This document shows positions 16,536 through 24,891 of a stretch of DNA of 64,000 nucleotides, in pieces; the stretch's first letter is position 1, and the number at the start of each line of letters is the position of its first letter. This DNA is from JAMXLO01 sp036265005. GTDB taxonomy: Bacteria > Pseudomonadota > Alphaproteobacteria > Acetobacterales > Acetobacteraceae. A program made the translations under genes and the position numbers. The stretch covers positions 1 to 64,000 of the forward strand of contig DATAPW010000162.1 of assembly GCA_036265005.1 (NCBI GenBank). The letters run 5' to 3'. The notes beneath the pieces were generated by a model, which saw only the letters and a list, made by a program, of their open reading frames with translations, was not told the origin of the DNA and did not search any database.

Positions 16536-19127
16536 ATGTGCCAGCACCGTGGCGAGGCTCACCGCACCGGAGCCGTGCAGCGTCGCCACGTTGTAGCTTG
16601 CACCGCCGGCTACGCCGGCCGGCGTGACAGTGAGAATGGCATCGCTGCCGTTCGCACTGCTCACCCGCAGGAAATTGCCCAGCGTCGCTTCGGTGTGGTT
16701 CCATTGCGTGCCGGCGAGCATGCTGCGCATATCGAGAATATCCTGGTTCTGCAGCACATAGCCGAAGATGTCGTCGTGGCCTGCGCCGCCGAACGTGCCG
16801 GGCAGCACGATCGTGTTGCCGCTACCGCTGTCGTCGATTTCATTGCTGCCGCTGCCGGCATTCACGATGTTCCCGGAACCACCGATCTGGATGACGTCGT
16901 TGCCCTTGCCGGTGGTGATGGTATTGCTGCCCTGGAACGCCTGCACGGTCTCAGTGCCGCCAGTGGCCGTCAGCACGTCGTGCGAGCCACCGAGAAAGAT
17001 CATGTGGTTGCCCATCATCGCGCTGATCGTCGCGTTGCTCACCGTGATGACGGGGTCGGCGTCGCCCGGGGCGATGGTGACCGCTGTGGTTGGGCTGGAA
17101 GCCGGCGTCGCAACGGCTGCCGTGGCGGTTGCCGTCGTGGTGGTGGTCGCGGCCTTGACCGACACGGCGATCGACTGCGTTCCTTCGTGGCCGGCCTGGT
17201 CCCAAATATCGATGCCAATGGCATCGCTGCTGCCAGTGGAAGGTGCAGTATAGGTCAGATGCGCAAGGTCGTAGGAGATCTGCGCCAGCGTACCTTGCAG
17301 CGAAATGGCGTGCGTGCCGGAGCCGGTGACCTTGCTGCCGTTGCTCCCGGTCATCGTCACGGTGCCGGTGCCGGCATTCACATTCAGCGTCAGGCTGCCT
17401 GGATTGGTGGCGGCGAACGCGTCGACGACCGAGATTCCGCCAACCGACGTGGTTGATTTTGGCGCGACCGAGAGGGTCGCCGGAACCGTGATTACCGGGC
17501 CAGTCGGAGCCGGCGTGGGCGGTGGCGTGGGAGGCGGTGCCGGTGGCGCTCCGACAGTGATGGCAATCGCCTTCGTCTGTTCCAGACCGGCCTGGTCCCA
17601 CACATCCACGACGATGCTGTCGGTGCCGCCCGTGCTGCCCGCCGTGTAAGAGAGGTGCGCCAGTTCCGTGGTGAGCTGCGCCAGCGTCCCGACGAAGGTG
17701 ATGGCGTGGGTTCCCGAGCCTGCCGCCTTGATGCCGCTTGCATCGGTGATCGTCAGCAGGCCGCTGCCAGCGCTGAGGTTGAGCACCATGCTGCCGGAAT
17801 TGGAGGCGGCAAAACTGTCGGCGATCGTCACGCCGCCGATCGTGGTCGTGGCGCCCGCCGCCACGCTGGCACCGGCCGGAACCGTGATCGCGGGGCCGGT
17901 CGCAGCAGGGGGCGGCGTGGGTGGTGGTGTCGGAGTGGGTGTCCCGCCGCCGCTGCCGTTGCCGCCGGTCGTCGCCGGGACGATCTCGAGCAGGACGGGA
18001 TGGTCCGGCACGGAAACCTGGACCGACGATACGTTGCTCCATGTCCGGATCGAACTCGTGCCTGACAGCGGGTCGAATTCGATCACCGAGGCGGCCTGTG
18101 ATCCCAGAGTGACGGTGACCGTGTGCGGGCTGCCGGCAGTTTCGGTTTCATTCCACAACGACAGCCAGAAGCTGCCGTTCGACTTCTCGATCAGGACCGA
18201 GCTGTCGCCGGTCTGTGTGCCGCTCAGGCCATAGGTCAATGCGCCGGGCTTGAAGGTCGCGGCGTTGGTCCCGGTATCGGCGAGCAGCGTGGTCAGATTA
18301 TGCAGGGCGGTGGCGGCCGGCCGTGCGGTGCCGTCGGCATTGAACAGCCCCCAATTGCCTGAGCCGTCGTCGTACAAGCCATAGTAATACATGCCGGAAT
18401 CGCCGTCTTTCATGCCGTCCAGCGCGGCATCGAGGACGTATTTTGCGATCGTCTGCGGGTCGAAAACTGACGTGTCCCAACCGATCTCCGTAGTAACGAC
18501 CGGCCGTGTCGATGCGGCCAGCGCGGCGAGGCCGTTGACGCGCTGAATCGTCGAATCCGGCAGCTGTCCGGCTACCGGGTAGGTATGCGCGTTGCCATAG
18601 GTGGTATAGGCCGACAGGTTGCCGACTGCGCCGTAATCGCCTTGCCAGCCGTTCGCAGCGGTCCAGCCGGCGCCGAAGCTCATGTTGAAGACCGGCAGGC
18701 CAAGTGACTTGCCGAGTGCATAAACCTGTTGCTGGAACTGCGCAGTTATCTGCAGGGTATTGCCGAGGGACGCAGGATAGGCGTCGTCTTCCTCGTTGCC
18801 GCCCTCGATCGATGCGAGGATGCCTTCCCCGGCGAGTTGTGCAACGTATCCGAGATCGACTGACATGCCGGACGGCGAGGTTTCGGCGATGTAGTCGTCG
18901 AACTTCGCGCCGGTTGCCTGCGCGACCTGCAGCCATGTCGTCGCATCGGTCGCCGTTTCTGCGCTGTCACGGATGATCTTTACGCCGAGGTACTGGATGT
19001 CGCTCTCGACATTCGCCAGGTTCTGATAGCCATATGTTGCGAAATCAATATGTGTATTGATGCCGAGCGAAGATGCAAAGGTGCTGGCGCTGACGGCTGT
19101 AGTGGCCGTCAGGGAGGTCGATGCCAT
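16524..19127 (-). CDS. Modular secreted glycosidase-like protein with cadherin-like repeats and RTX-like tail
   Basis: The 867-residue protein has three parts. Residues 1-385 look like a clan GH-A TIM-barrel hydrolase: candidate acid/base Glu in IEGGNEEDD and nucleophile in TTEIGWDTS, both in the expected order. Two roughly 117-residue beta-sandwich repeats follow (about 408-524 and 542-658; each opens with GP-ITVPA and contains WDQAG), separated by Pro/Thr linkers. The last 200 residues carry Gly/Asp/Asn-rich repeats (GKGNDVIQIGGSGNIVNAG) and a hydrophobic C-terminus. No Sec signal is seen, so type I secretion is likely. ATG 19127 is chosen; GTG 19193 is an alternative. It probably acts on an extracellular polysaccharide. 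Confidence 0.8.
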   Translation of the reverse strand: MASTSLTATTAVSASTFASSLGINTHIDFATYGYQNLANVESDIQYLGVKIIRDSAETATDATTWLQVAQATGAKFDDYIAETSPSGMSVDLGYVAQLAGEGILASIEGGNEEDDAYPASLGNTLQITAQFQQQVYALGKSLGLPVFNMSFGAGWTAANGWQGDYGAVGNLSAYTTYGNAHTYPVAGQLPDSTIQRVNGLAALAASTRPVVTTEIGWDTSVFDPQTIAKYVLDAALDGMKDGDSGMYYYGLYDDGSGNWGLFNADGTARPAATALHNLTTLLADTGTNAATFKPGALTYGLSGTQTGDSSVLIEKSNGSFWLSLWNETETAGSPHTVTVTLGSQAASVIEFDPLSGTSSIRTWSNVSSVQVSVPDHPVLLEIVPATTGGNGSGGGTPTPTPPPTPPPAATGPAITVPAGASVAAGATTTIGGVTIADSFAASNSGSMVLNLSAGSGLLTITDASGIKAAGSGTHAITFVGTLAQLTTELAHLSYTAGSTGGTDSIVVDVWDQAGLEQTKAIAITVGAPPAPPPTPPPTPAPTGPVITVPATLSVAPKSTTSVGGISVVDAFAATNPGSLTLNVNAGTGTVTMTGSNGSKVTGSGTHAISLQGTLAQISYDLAHLTYTAPSTGSSDAIGIDIWDQAGHEGTQSIAVSVKAATTTTTATATAAVATPASSPTTAVTIAPGDADPVITVSNATISAMMGNHMIFLGGSHDVLTATGGTETVQAFQGSNTITTGKGNDVIQIGGSGNIVNAGSGSNEIDDSGSGNTIVLPGTFGGAGHDDIFGYVLQNQDILDMRSMLAGTQWNHTEATLGNFLRVSSANGSDAILTVTPAGVAGGASYNVATLHGSGAVSLATVLAHSLT

Positions 19128-19642
19128 CGAAGGGGGTGTCTCCTCGGGCTCAGCGGGTGACGGGATAGTCACGAAGACGAGAGTTCTTCTCACGAATGCG
19201 TGACTCGATCAAACAAATTTGAAGTTAAAATTCCGTTAGGCGTGGTTCGTTGGCATCAGATTTTATGCGCCCTCGGAGAAACTCAACCGAAAGCAATGAA
19301 CCGGACAAGCATCGTTCCGCGACATTTTGGGTCATATAACATAATATATACGGACATTTTATTCCAGATTTCCGCCATCTCCTACAAATGTAATTATGTT
19401 ACCGGAACATACCAGTCAGATTATGCGAAGGCATCCGTGACAGACCCTCATATAGATCCGTTCAAGTAATATGCCTTAGACAGAGCGCGCGCTATCGCGG
19501 CGGACCGTCGAGCCAGGCAAGAAATCCCGGGTGGCGGGTACACGGGCGCGGGAGCCCCGGTTGAAGAGCTGCAGCGTATCCCCGACCTCGCGCGTTGGCG
19601 CCCGCGCTCCACGCGGGTGTCCTGCCACGACTCGTGTCTGGC
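19128..19642. other. AT-rich intergenic region upstream of the polysaccharide genes
   Basis: This spacer of about 515 bp is clearly richer in A and T than its surroundings from about 19200 to 19470, with tracts such as CATATAACATAATATATA. Short ORFs here have no ribosome-binding site or recognisable product. It probably holds divergent promoters for the glycosidase-like gene and the GT2 gene, but no consensus elements are clear. Confidence 0.6.
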
Positions 19643-20653
19643 ATGAGCGAGCGTAACGCGAAGGTCAGCCGCCGAATGTCGATATCCTGTGCCGTCTCAG
19701 TGGTCATCCCTGTCTACAACAGTGCGACGACCTTGCCGCGTGCGGTGGAATCCGCGCTGCAACAGGATCTGCAGGATCTCGAGCTGCTGATCGTCGACGA
19801 TGGTTCGACCGACGCAACCAACCAGGTGGCAAAGAGCTACACGGATGCGCGCGTCCGCGTGATGTCGTTGGTCAACAATCGCGGCAAGGCCCACGCGATG
19901 AATGTCGCGATTGCCGAGGCAACGGGCGAGTGGATTGCCGTGCTCGACGCCGACGATTGGTATGCACCGGATCGGTTGTCCACGCTGCTGCGAGCGGGTG
20001 AGCGCAACAATGTTCAACTCGTCGCCGATAACCAGTTGCTATATGACGAAGGCGTCGATCAGGTGCTGCGGACGGCATTCCCTGATGCTCTTGGCGAGCG
20101 CCGGCTCGACAAGCAGTCATTCGCCGCCGGCTGCGATCCTTATGCGAACTTCGATCTGGGCATGCTGAAGCCGGTGGTACGCGCCGATTTCGTCCGTCGG
20201 ACCGGCGTCGCATATCGCGAAAACGCGAGACTGTCAGAGGATTTTCTCTATCTGCTGGAATTCCTGGCGGCCGGCGGTGAGGGCGTGGTGATACCGCGTC
20301 CGCTGTACTACTGGCGGCAGGCGTTCGGCACCGTGTCACGTCGTTGGACCGGTACTGCCGGCGGGGAGTGGCGCTACGATTTCCTGTCAGGCGTGCGAGC
20401 CAACGCCGAAGTGTTGACTGCGATGCGTGACCGAGGCGAGGACGCGCTTGCCAGGCTGCTGGTGAGAAGGATGCGTGCCTTCCGTCAATTGCACCAGCTG
20501 CAGGAAGTCAGCCGTCGGCGTGCGACGGGCGCCACACCGGTGCAATTGGTTGCCAGCATTCTGCGTCACCCCTCGATCTGGCCGCTTGTCGCCCAGCGCG
20601 GCATGCGGCGAATCGCCAGGCGCAAGGAAAGCAATTCACCAATTCGTGCATGA
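19643..20653 (+). CDS. Family 2 glycosyltransferase
   Basis: This is a GT-A fold inverting glycosyltransferase of about 336 residues that likely adds a sugar to a lipid-linked polysaccharide repeat unit. The nucleotide-sugar motifs are SVVIPVYNSATTLPRAVESAL, LLIVDDGSTDAT and the metal-binding LDADDWY. No membrane helix is predicted. The start is uncertain between ATG 19643 and ATG 19676, both before the fold begins. The sigma54-like promoter of the next operon lies 170 bp after its stop, so it is probably transcribed separately. Confidence 0.9.
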   Translation: MSERNAKVSRRMSISCAVSVVIPVYNSATTLPRAVESALQQDLQDLELLIVDDGSTDATNQVAKSYTDARVRVMSLVNNRGKAHAMNVAIAEATGEWIAVLDADDWYAPDRLSTLLRAGERNNVQLVADNQLLYDEGVDQVLRTAFPDALGERRLDKQSFAAGCDPYANFDLGMLKPVVRADFVRRTGVAYRENARLSEDFLYLLEFLAAGGEGVVIPRPLYYWRQAFGTVSRRWTGTAGGEWRYDFLSGVRANAEVLTAMRDRGEDALARLLVRRMRAFRQLHQLQEVSRRRATGATPVQLVASILRHPSIWPLVAQRGMRRIARRKESNSPIRA

Positions 20654-20717
20654 CTGCGCGCCGATTGCACACACCGTTGCGTGATCGACTACTCGCGTGC
20701 GCACAGAGACATAGCGG

Positions 20718-20742
20718 CATTAACACCCCCGCTACGTTAATG
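20718..20742. promoter_or_regulatory. Inverted repeat CATTAAC-N11-GTTAATG, candidate activator site
   Basis: Two perfect 7-bp arms (20718-20724 and 20736-20742) are separated by 11 bp. The centre lies about 118 bp upstream of the predicted start of transcription from the sigma54-like promoter at 20822, the usual distance for enhancer-binding protein sites. The assignment is inference. Confidence 0.45.
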
Positions 20743-20821
20743 GCACGCGCGCTTCGTGGCATTGGAGTGTCAGCGCGCCAGAACGTGCCGGATTTGCCGC
20801 GGTGCAATGCCGGCGTTGGCT

Positions 20822-20837
20822 TGGCACGGCGTTTGCT
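20822..20837 (+). promoter_or_regulatory. Sigma54 (RpoN) promoter, exact consensus
   Basis: TGGCACGGCGTTTGCT matches TGGCAYRNNNNTTGCW at every position, with the GG and GC doublets correctly spaced. The predicted transcription start is near 20848, about 41 bp before the ATG at 20889 of the polysaccharide operon. A sigma54 activator gene lies at 34142-35401. Confidence 0.75.
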
Positions 20838-20888
20838 GACCTCCACACCGGTGTTGCTCGATCACCAGCAAGGTTGCGAAGAACTGTC

Positions 20889-22379
20889 ATGTATCCGTTG
20901 AGGCGGGTCGAACATCCGGAATTTCTGTCGTCCGGCGTGCGACTCCAAATGATGTCGGCGACGCAGACCCGTTCGCGGTCCGTGGTCGCGGAACGGATCT
21001 GCCAGCTGCTGCTGGTGGGTTCGGACGCGCTGGCGTTCGTCCCGGCGGTTTTCCTTGCGTTCGCTGTCCATGTCGCGACGCAGGATTCACCGCTGGCGCG
21101 CGCTCTCGAGAATCTGTCGATGCTCGGCACGGCATGGCATGGCTGGGGATCGCTGCTCGTTCTTGTGAGTCTGCTCGGCTATTTCGGTGGCCGCGGGCAT
21201 TACACATCGCGTGTGCCGTTCTGGACACAGCTCGGCGACGTGGTGATGGGTACCGCCATCGCGCTGGCATGTGATGCCTTTTTGACCATCGCTGTGTATG
21301 ACCGTCCCGTGCAGCTGGAAGGCCTGTTGCGCTGGGTGTTCTACTGCCCGTTCCTGCTGTTGTTCCGGACCGGTGTGCGCGAATTGCTGCGCGTATGCGG
21401 CGTCTGGTCGATCAATACACTGATCATCGCCGGACGCGGCGTGGCCGAGCAGGCACGCGCGGCCCTGGTGTCCGACCCAGTGCTTGGCTACGAACTGGTC
21501 GGCTCGCTCGAACTGGCAGATGTCGCGACTCTCGGCGATCAGGAACTGCTCGATCTTCTCAACGACCATTGCGCGGACTTCGTTGTGGTCGCCGTAGGCA
21601 GTGGCCAGCAGGCCGCTGAACGCTCGGTGATCGCGGCGCTGCGCCGCGCCAAGCGTCCGATCGCGCTGGTGCCGGCAATGGAAGGCCTGCCCGTGGTCGG
21701 CCTGCGCCAGCATCATTTTTTCAGCCACGACTTCGTGATGCTGGTCAGCCGCAACAACCTGGCGCGGCCATTCAGCCGTGCAGTGAAGGCAGCTTTCGAC
21801 CAGGTCGTTGCTGCGGCATTCGTCCTGTTGTTCGCGCCGTTGCTTTTGGTGCTGGCTGCCGTGGTTCGCAGCGATGGCGGTCCCGCGTTCTATCGCCATC
21901 GTCGCATCGGCGCGTCCGGCCGCAGCTTCGGCTGCATCAAGTTCCGCACCATGGTGACGGATGCCGACCGCGTGCTGGATCAGGTGCTGGCGACGGATCC
22001 CGCTGCCGCAGCAGAATGGGCCGCCACGCAGAAGCTGAACGATGATCCGCGGATCACAAGGTTCGGCCGCTTCCTTCGCCGATCCAGCCTCGACGAGCTG
22101 CCGCAGCTGTTCAATGTGCTGCGTGGCGAGATGAGCCTCGTCGGACCGCGTCCCATCGTGCAGGCGGAAGTCGGGCGCTATGCCGAGGACATCGAATATT
22201 ACTACGAAACCAAGCCGGGCCTGACGGGGCTTTGGCAGGTCAGTGGCCGCAGCGACACGTCCTATGAGCGGCGTGTTCGGCTCGATGTTTGGTACGTCCG
22301 CAACTGGACCCTCTGGCACGACATCGCGATCCTTCTGAAGACCATACCCGCCGTGTTCCTGCAGCGCGGGGCGCAATAG
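20889..22379 (+). CDS. Exopolysaccharide polyprenyl glycosylphosphotransferase (WbaP-like)
   Basis: This integral membrane enzyme starts repeat-unit synthesis by moving a sugar-1-phosphate from a nucleotide sugar to undecaprenyl phosphate. The 496-residue protein has about four N-terminal helices, a CoA-binding-like central region (LIIAGRGVAEQARAAL) and the C-terminal sugar transferase domain with KFRTM, LPQLFNVLRGEMSLVGPRP and PGLTGLWQVSGRS. ATG 20889 is chosen because the predicted sigma54 transcript starts near 20848, which excludes a start at 20802. Which sugar is transferred cannot be told. It is the first gene of the operon. Confidence 0.95.
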   Translation: MYPLRRVEHPEFLSSGVRLQMMSATQTRSRSVVAERICQLLLVGSDALAFVPAVFLAFAVHVATQDSPLARALENLSMLGTAWHGWGSLLVLVSLLGYFGGRGHYTSRVPFWTQLGDVVMGTAIALACDAFLTIAVYDRPVQLEGLLRWVFYCPFLLLFRTGVRELLRVCGVWSINTLIIAGRGVAEQARAALVSDPVLGYELVGSLELADVATLGDQELLDLLNDHCADFVVVAVGSGQQAAERSVIAALRRAKRPIALVPAMEGLPVVGLRQHHFFSHDFVMLVSRNNLARPFSRAVKAAFDQVVAAAFVLLFAPLLLVLAAVVRSDGGPAFYRHRRIGASGRSFGCIKFRTMVTDADRVLDQVLATDPAAAAEWAATQKLNDDPRITRFGRFLRRSSLDELPQLFNVLRGEMSLVGPRPIVQAEVGRYAEDIEYYYETKPGLTGLWQVSGRSDTSYERRVRLDVWYVRNWTLWHDIAILLKTIPAVFLQRGAQ

Positions 22380-22545
22380 CGGCTGCGCCTCTTCCGCATC
22401 GTCAAGCGTTCAGCAAACCGTCTGCTCAAAAGGGGAGAAATGACCAGGAATGGATACAGTATCAGGATGTTCCGGGCGCTCGATGCCTGGGAGGAGCGCA
22501 ATCTGCAACGCGTTCGTTACCCCAGCCGCAGGCACGACAGCGGGA

Positions 22546-23310
22546 ATGCAACAGACGCTGTTGCGATCAAGTGCATTGCGCGGCGTTGTGGCGTTGGGCG
22601 CGGTCGCAGTGCTGGCCGCCTGCACATCGACGTCGAACATGCCGTTGGCTCCTCCGGTGCCCGACGCGAGCGCGGGCTATGTCACCGACCTGCCGGCGTA
22701 CCGCATCCAGGTCGGCGATATCCTCGATGTCCGCCTGATGCTGAATCCTGAATTGAATGAGGAAGTGGCAGTGCGGCCCGACGGCCACATCTCCACCACA
22801 GTGGTGCCCGATGAGGTTGCGTATAATCGCACCGTACCGGAACTGACGGCTTCATTGCGCCAGGATTATAGCCGTGACCTGCGCAATCCGCGCATTTCGG
22901 TTATCGTCAAATCCTTCGCACCGACGCGGATCTATGTTGGCGGCGAGGTGAACAATCCTGGCGAGTTCATCACTGTCGGCCCGACTCTGACGCTGTCGCA
23001 GGCGATTGCACGCGCGGGCGGTCACAAGGTACGTGGAGACACCGGTTCGGTGTTCATCATTCGGCGAGGGCCGAACGATGTGCCGCAATTCCTGGCAACC
23101 CACTACAGTGCTGTGATCCACGGGCACGATCCACTCTCGGATGTCCGTCTGGCTCCGTACGACGTGGTCTATGTGCCAAAGACCGGGATTGCCGAGGTCT
23201 TCGACTTCTTCAACCAATATGTGCAGGAGTTCGTGCCGATAAGCTGGGGCTTCTCTTATCTTGTGAACCCCGGCTCGACCACCTCCGTGGTAAGTGCACC
23301 GACACATTAG
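22546..23310 (+). CDS. Polysaccharide export outer-membrane lipoprotein (Wza/GumB-like)
   Basis: This is an outer-membrane translocon component for exopolysaccharide. ATG 22546 gives a lipoprotein signal ending in the lipobox LAAC, followed by the Poly_export domain (YRIQVGDILDVRLMLNPEL) and a SLBB-type domain (RIYVGGEVNNPGEF and onwards). It has 254 residues, shorter than Wza and closer to GumB-type proteins. The frame is open to 22450, but an earlier start would bury the signal peptide. A strong Shine-Dalgarno at 22433-22439 serves a different frame (ATG 22440), so initiation here is unusual. Confidence 0.92.
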   Translation: MQQTLLRSSALRGVVALGAVAVLAACTSTSNMPLAPPVPDASAGYVTDLPAYRIQVGDILDVRLMLNPELNEEVAVRPDGHISTTVVPDEVAYNRTVPELTASLRQDYSRDLRNPRISVIVKSFAPTRIYVGGEVNNPGEFITVGPTLTLSQAIARAGGHKVRGDTGSVFIIRRGPNDVPQFLATHYSAVIHGHDPLSDVRLAPYDVVYVPKTGIAEVFDFFNQYVQEFVPISWGFSYLVNPGSTTSVVSAPTH

Positions 23311-23391
23311 GTCTGCGAGAGCCATGGCGCACTTGATTGTAGCTGACCTACGTCCACCTGAAACCCAGAATCCGGGCTGGAGCGCGCGTGC

Positions 23392-24840
23392 ATGGTGATC
23401 GTACAACCGTCGTTTCGTGACACGATCCATACTTTCTTTCGGCGGAAATTCACCTTTCTGCTGATCTTTGGCGGCGTCTGCCTCGCGGGCGCCGCCTACC
23501 TCTTTTTCACCCAGCCGCTCTACATGGCCGGCGCATCACTGGTGGTGCGGTTCGATCAGCACACGGTGCCGGATATCGATAAGACGCGCGTTCCGGTCCA
23601 GCCGCTTGGATCCAACGAGCGGCGGGAAATTATCTATTCGGATGCCGATATTCTGCGCAGTCCGGACCTGCTCCGCCGGGCCATGAATGAGATCGGGCTG
23701 GCTCGTCTGTATCCGCAGATTGCGAGCGACGGCCACGGTCAGGCCCGCCAGGAGGAAGAGGCACTCAAGGCACTTGGCGGCGACCTTGTCGTCGACGTCG
23801 GACTGCAGAGCGACGTGATCAATCTGTCGTTTTTGAATCCCGATCCCGTGGTTGCCCGTGACGCCATAAAGTCGATGCTGGACCAGTTCTACGGGCAGGA
23901 AGCAACCGTCTATGCCAACCCCCAATTGAAGTTCGCTGAGCAGGAGGCCAACCGGCAGCGCGACAAGCTGAATGCCGCTCAGCAGACACTGGCGCAGTTC
24001 AAGAACAGCAACCAGATCGCCGACCTCAACGCGCAGGTCGGGCAGCTCCTGAAGCAGCGCACCGATGTGGAAACCCGGCTGAATGCCGCGCAGGGTCGCG
24101 TGTCGGAAGCCGTGCAGCGGGAGTCAGCGTTGAAGGACCTGTTGAGCGCGGTGCCGGCAACCGTGGCCACGTCGGCAGCGGGAGAGCAGTTCCGTGGGGT
24201 GGACGATGTCCAGACACAGATTGCAACGCTGAAGGCCAAGCGTGACCAGATGGCGAGCTCCTATCAGCCTGGCAGTCCTGTGTTCCGCCAGCTGGATGCC
24301 AGCATCAGTTCCCTCGAATCGGCTGCCGCGGCGCGTAAGAATGATTCCCGTGCGCGCAGCATGACCCAGGTCAACCTGGTCTACGAGAACATCAAGACCG
24401 ATCTGCTGCGCGCTTCGGCCGAGGCACAGAGCGCGCGCCAGCCGGCGCAGCTTTTGTCGACCCAGCTGGACCAGATCAACCAGAGCCTGGACAACCTGGA
24501 AAAGCAGCACAACCAGTACGACGATCTGCAGCGCGCGGTGCAAATCCAGGATGCGGCTTACCGCACCATGGCAATCCGGCTTGAGGAAGCGCGCGCCGAA
24601 GCCAATCGGAACTCGGAGAAGATCTCGGCCGCTGCGGTGATCGCTGCGCCGGTGGTTCCGGAACTGCCGTCGCGGCCCCGCCGGAAACTGGTAGCGTTTG
24701 CAACCGTCATCGCGGCGCTGGTACTGGCATCCGGTTGCGTGCTCGGAGCGGAGGCATTCGATGATCGCCTGCGCAGTCCGCGGGATGTCACGCAGATTTT
24801 GCAGGTGCCGGTGCTTGCGACCTTCACCAACGACACATGA
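23392..24840 (+). CDS. Chain-length determinant / polysaccharide co-polymerase (Wzz/GumC type)
   Basis: This inner-membrane co-polymerase controls chain length and bridges to the Wza-like exporter. The 482-residue protein has TM1 at about residues 21-40, a Wzz domain, a long periplasmic coiled coil (about 180-400) and TM2 at about 430-452 after a proline-containing PELPSRPRRK motif. The cytoplasmic tail is short and contains no kinase domain; a separate kinase-like protein is encoded next. Spacing to wza is 81 bp. Confidence 0.92.
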   Translation: MVIVQPSFRDTIHTFFRRKFTFLLIFGGVCLAGAAYLFFTQPLYMAGASLVVRFDQHTVPDIDKTRVPVQPLGSNERREIIYSDADILRSPDLLRRAMNEIGLARLYPQIASDGHGQARQEEEALKALGGDLVVDVGLQSDVINLSFLNPDPVVARDAIKSMLDQFYGQEATVYANPQLKFAEQEANRQRDKLNAAQQTLAQFKNSNQIADLNAQVGQLLKQRTDVETRLNAAQGRVSEAVQRESALKDLLSAVPATVATSAAGEQFRGVDDVQTQIATLKAKRDQMASSYQPGSPVFRQLDASISSLESAAAARKNDSRARSMTQVNLVYENIKTDLLRASAEAQSARQPAQLLSTQLDQINQSLDNLEKQHNQYDDLQRAVQIQDAAYRTMAIRLEEARAEANRNSEKISAAAVIAAPVVPELPSRPRRKLVAFATVIAALVLASGCVLGAEAFDDRLRSPRDVTQILQVPVLATFTNDT

Positions 24841-24891
24841 GTGCCATTTTGATTTGTGAGTCTCCGCCAGGTTGAGACCGGGGACCCGCGA

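Noticed and set aside
19200..19469. 89-codon frame in the AT-rich island
   Set aside because: No ribosome-binding site and no recognisable product; AT-rich DNA gives chance frames.
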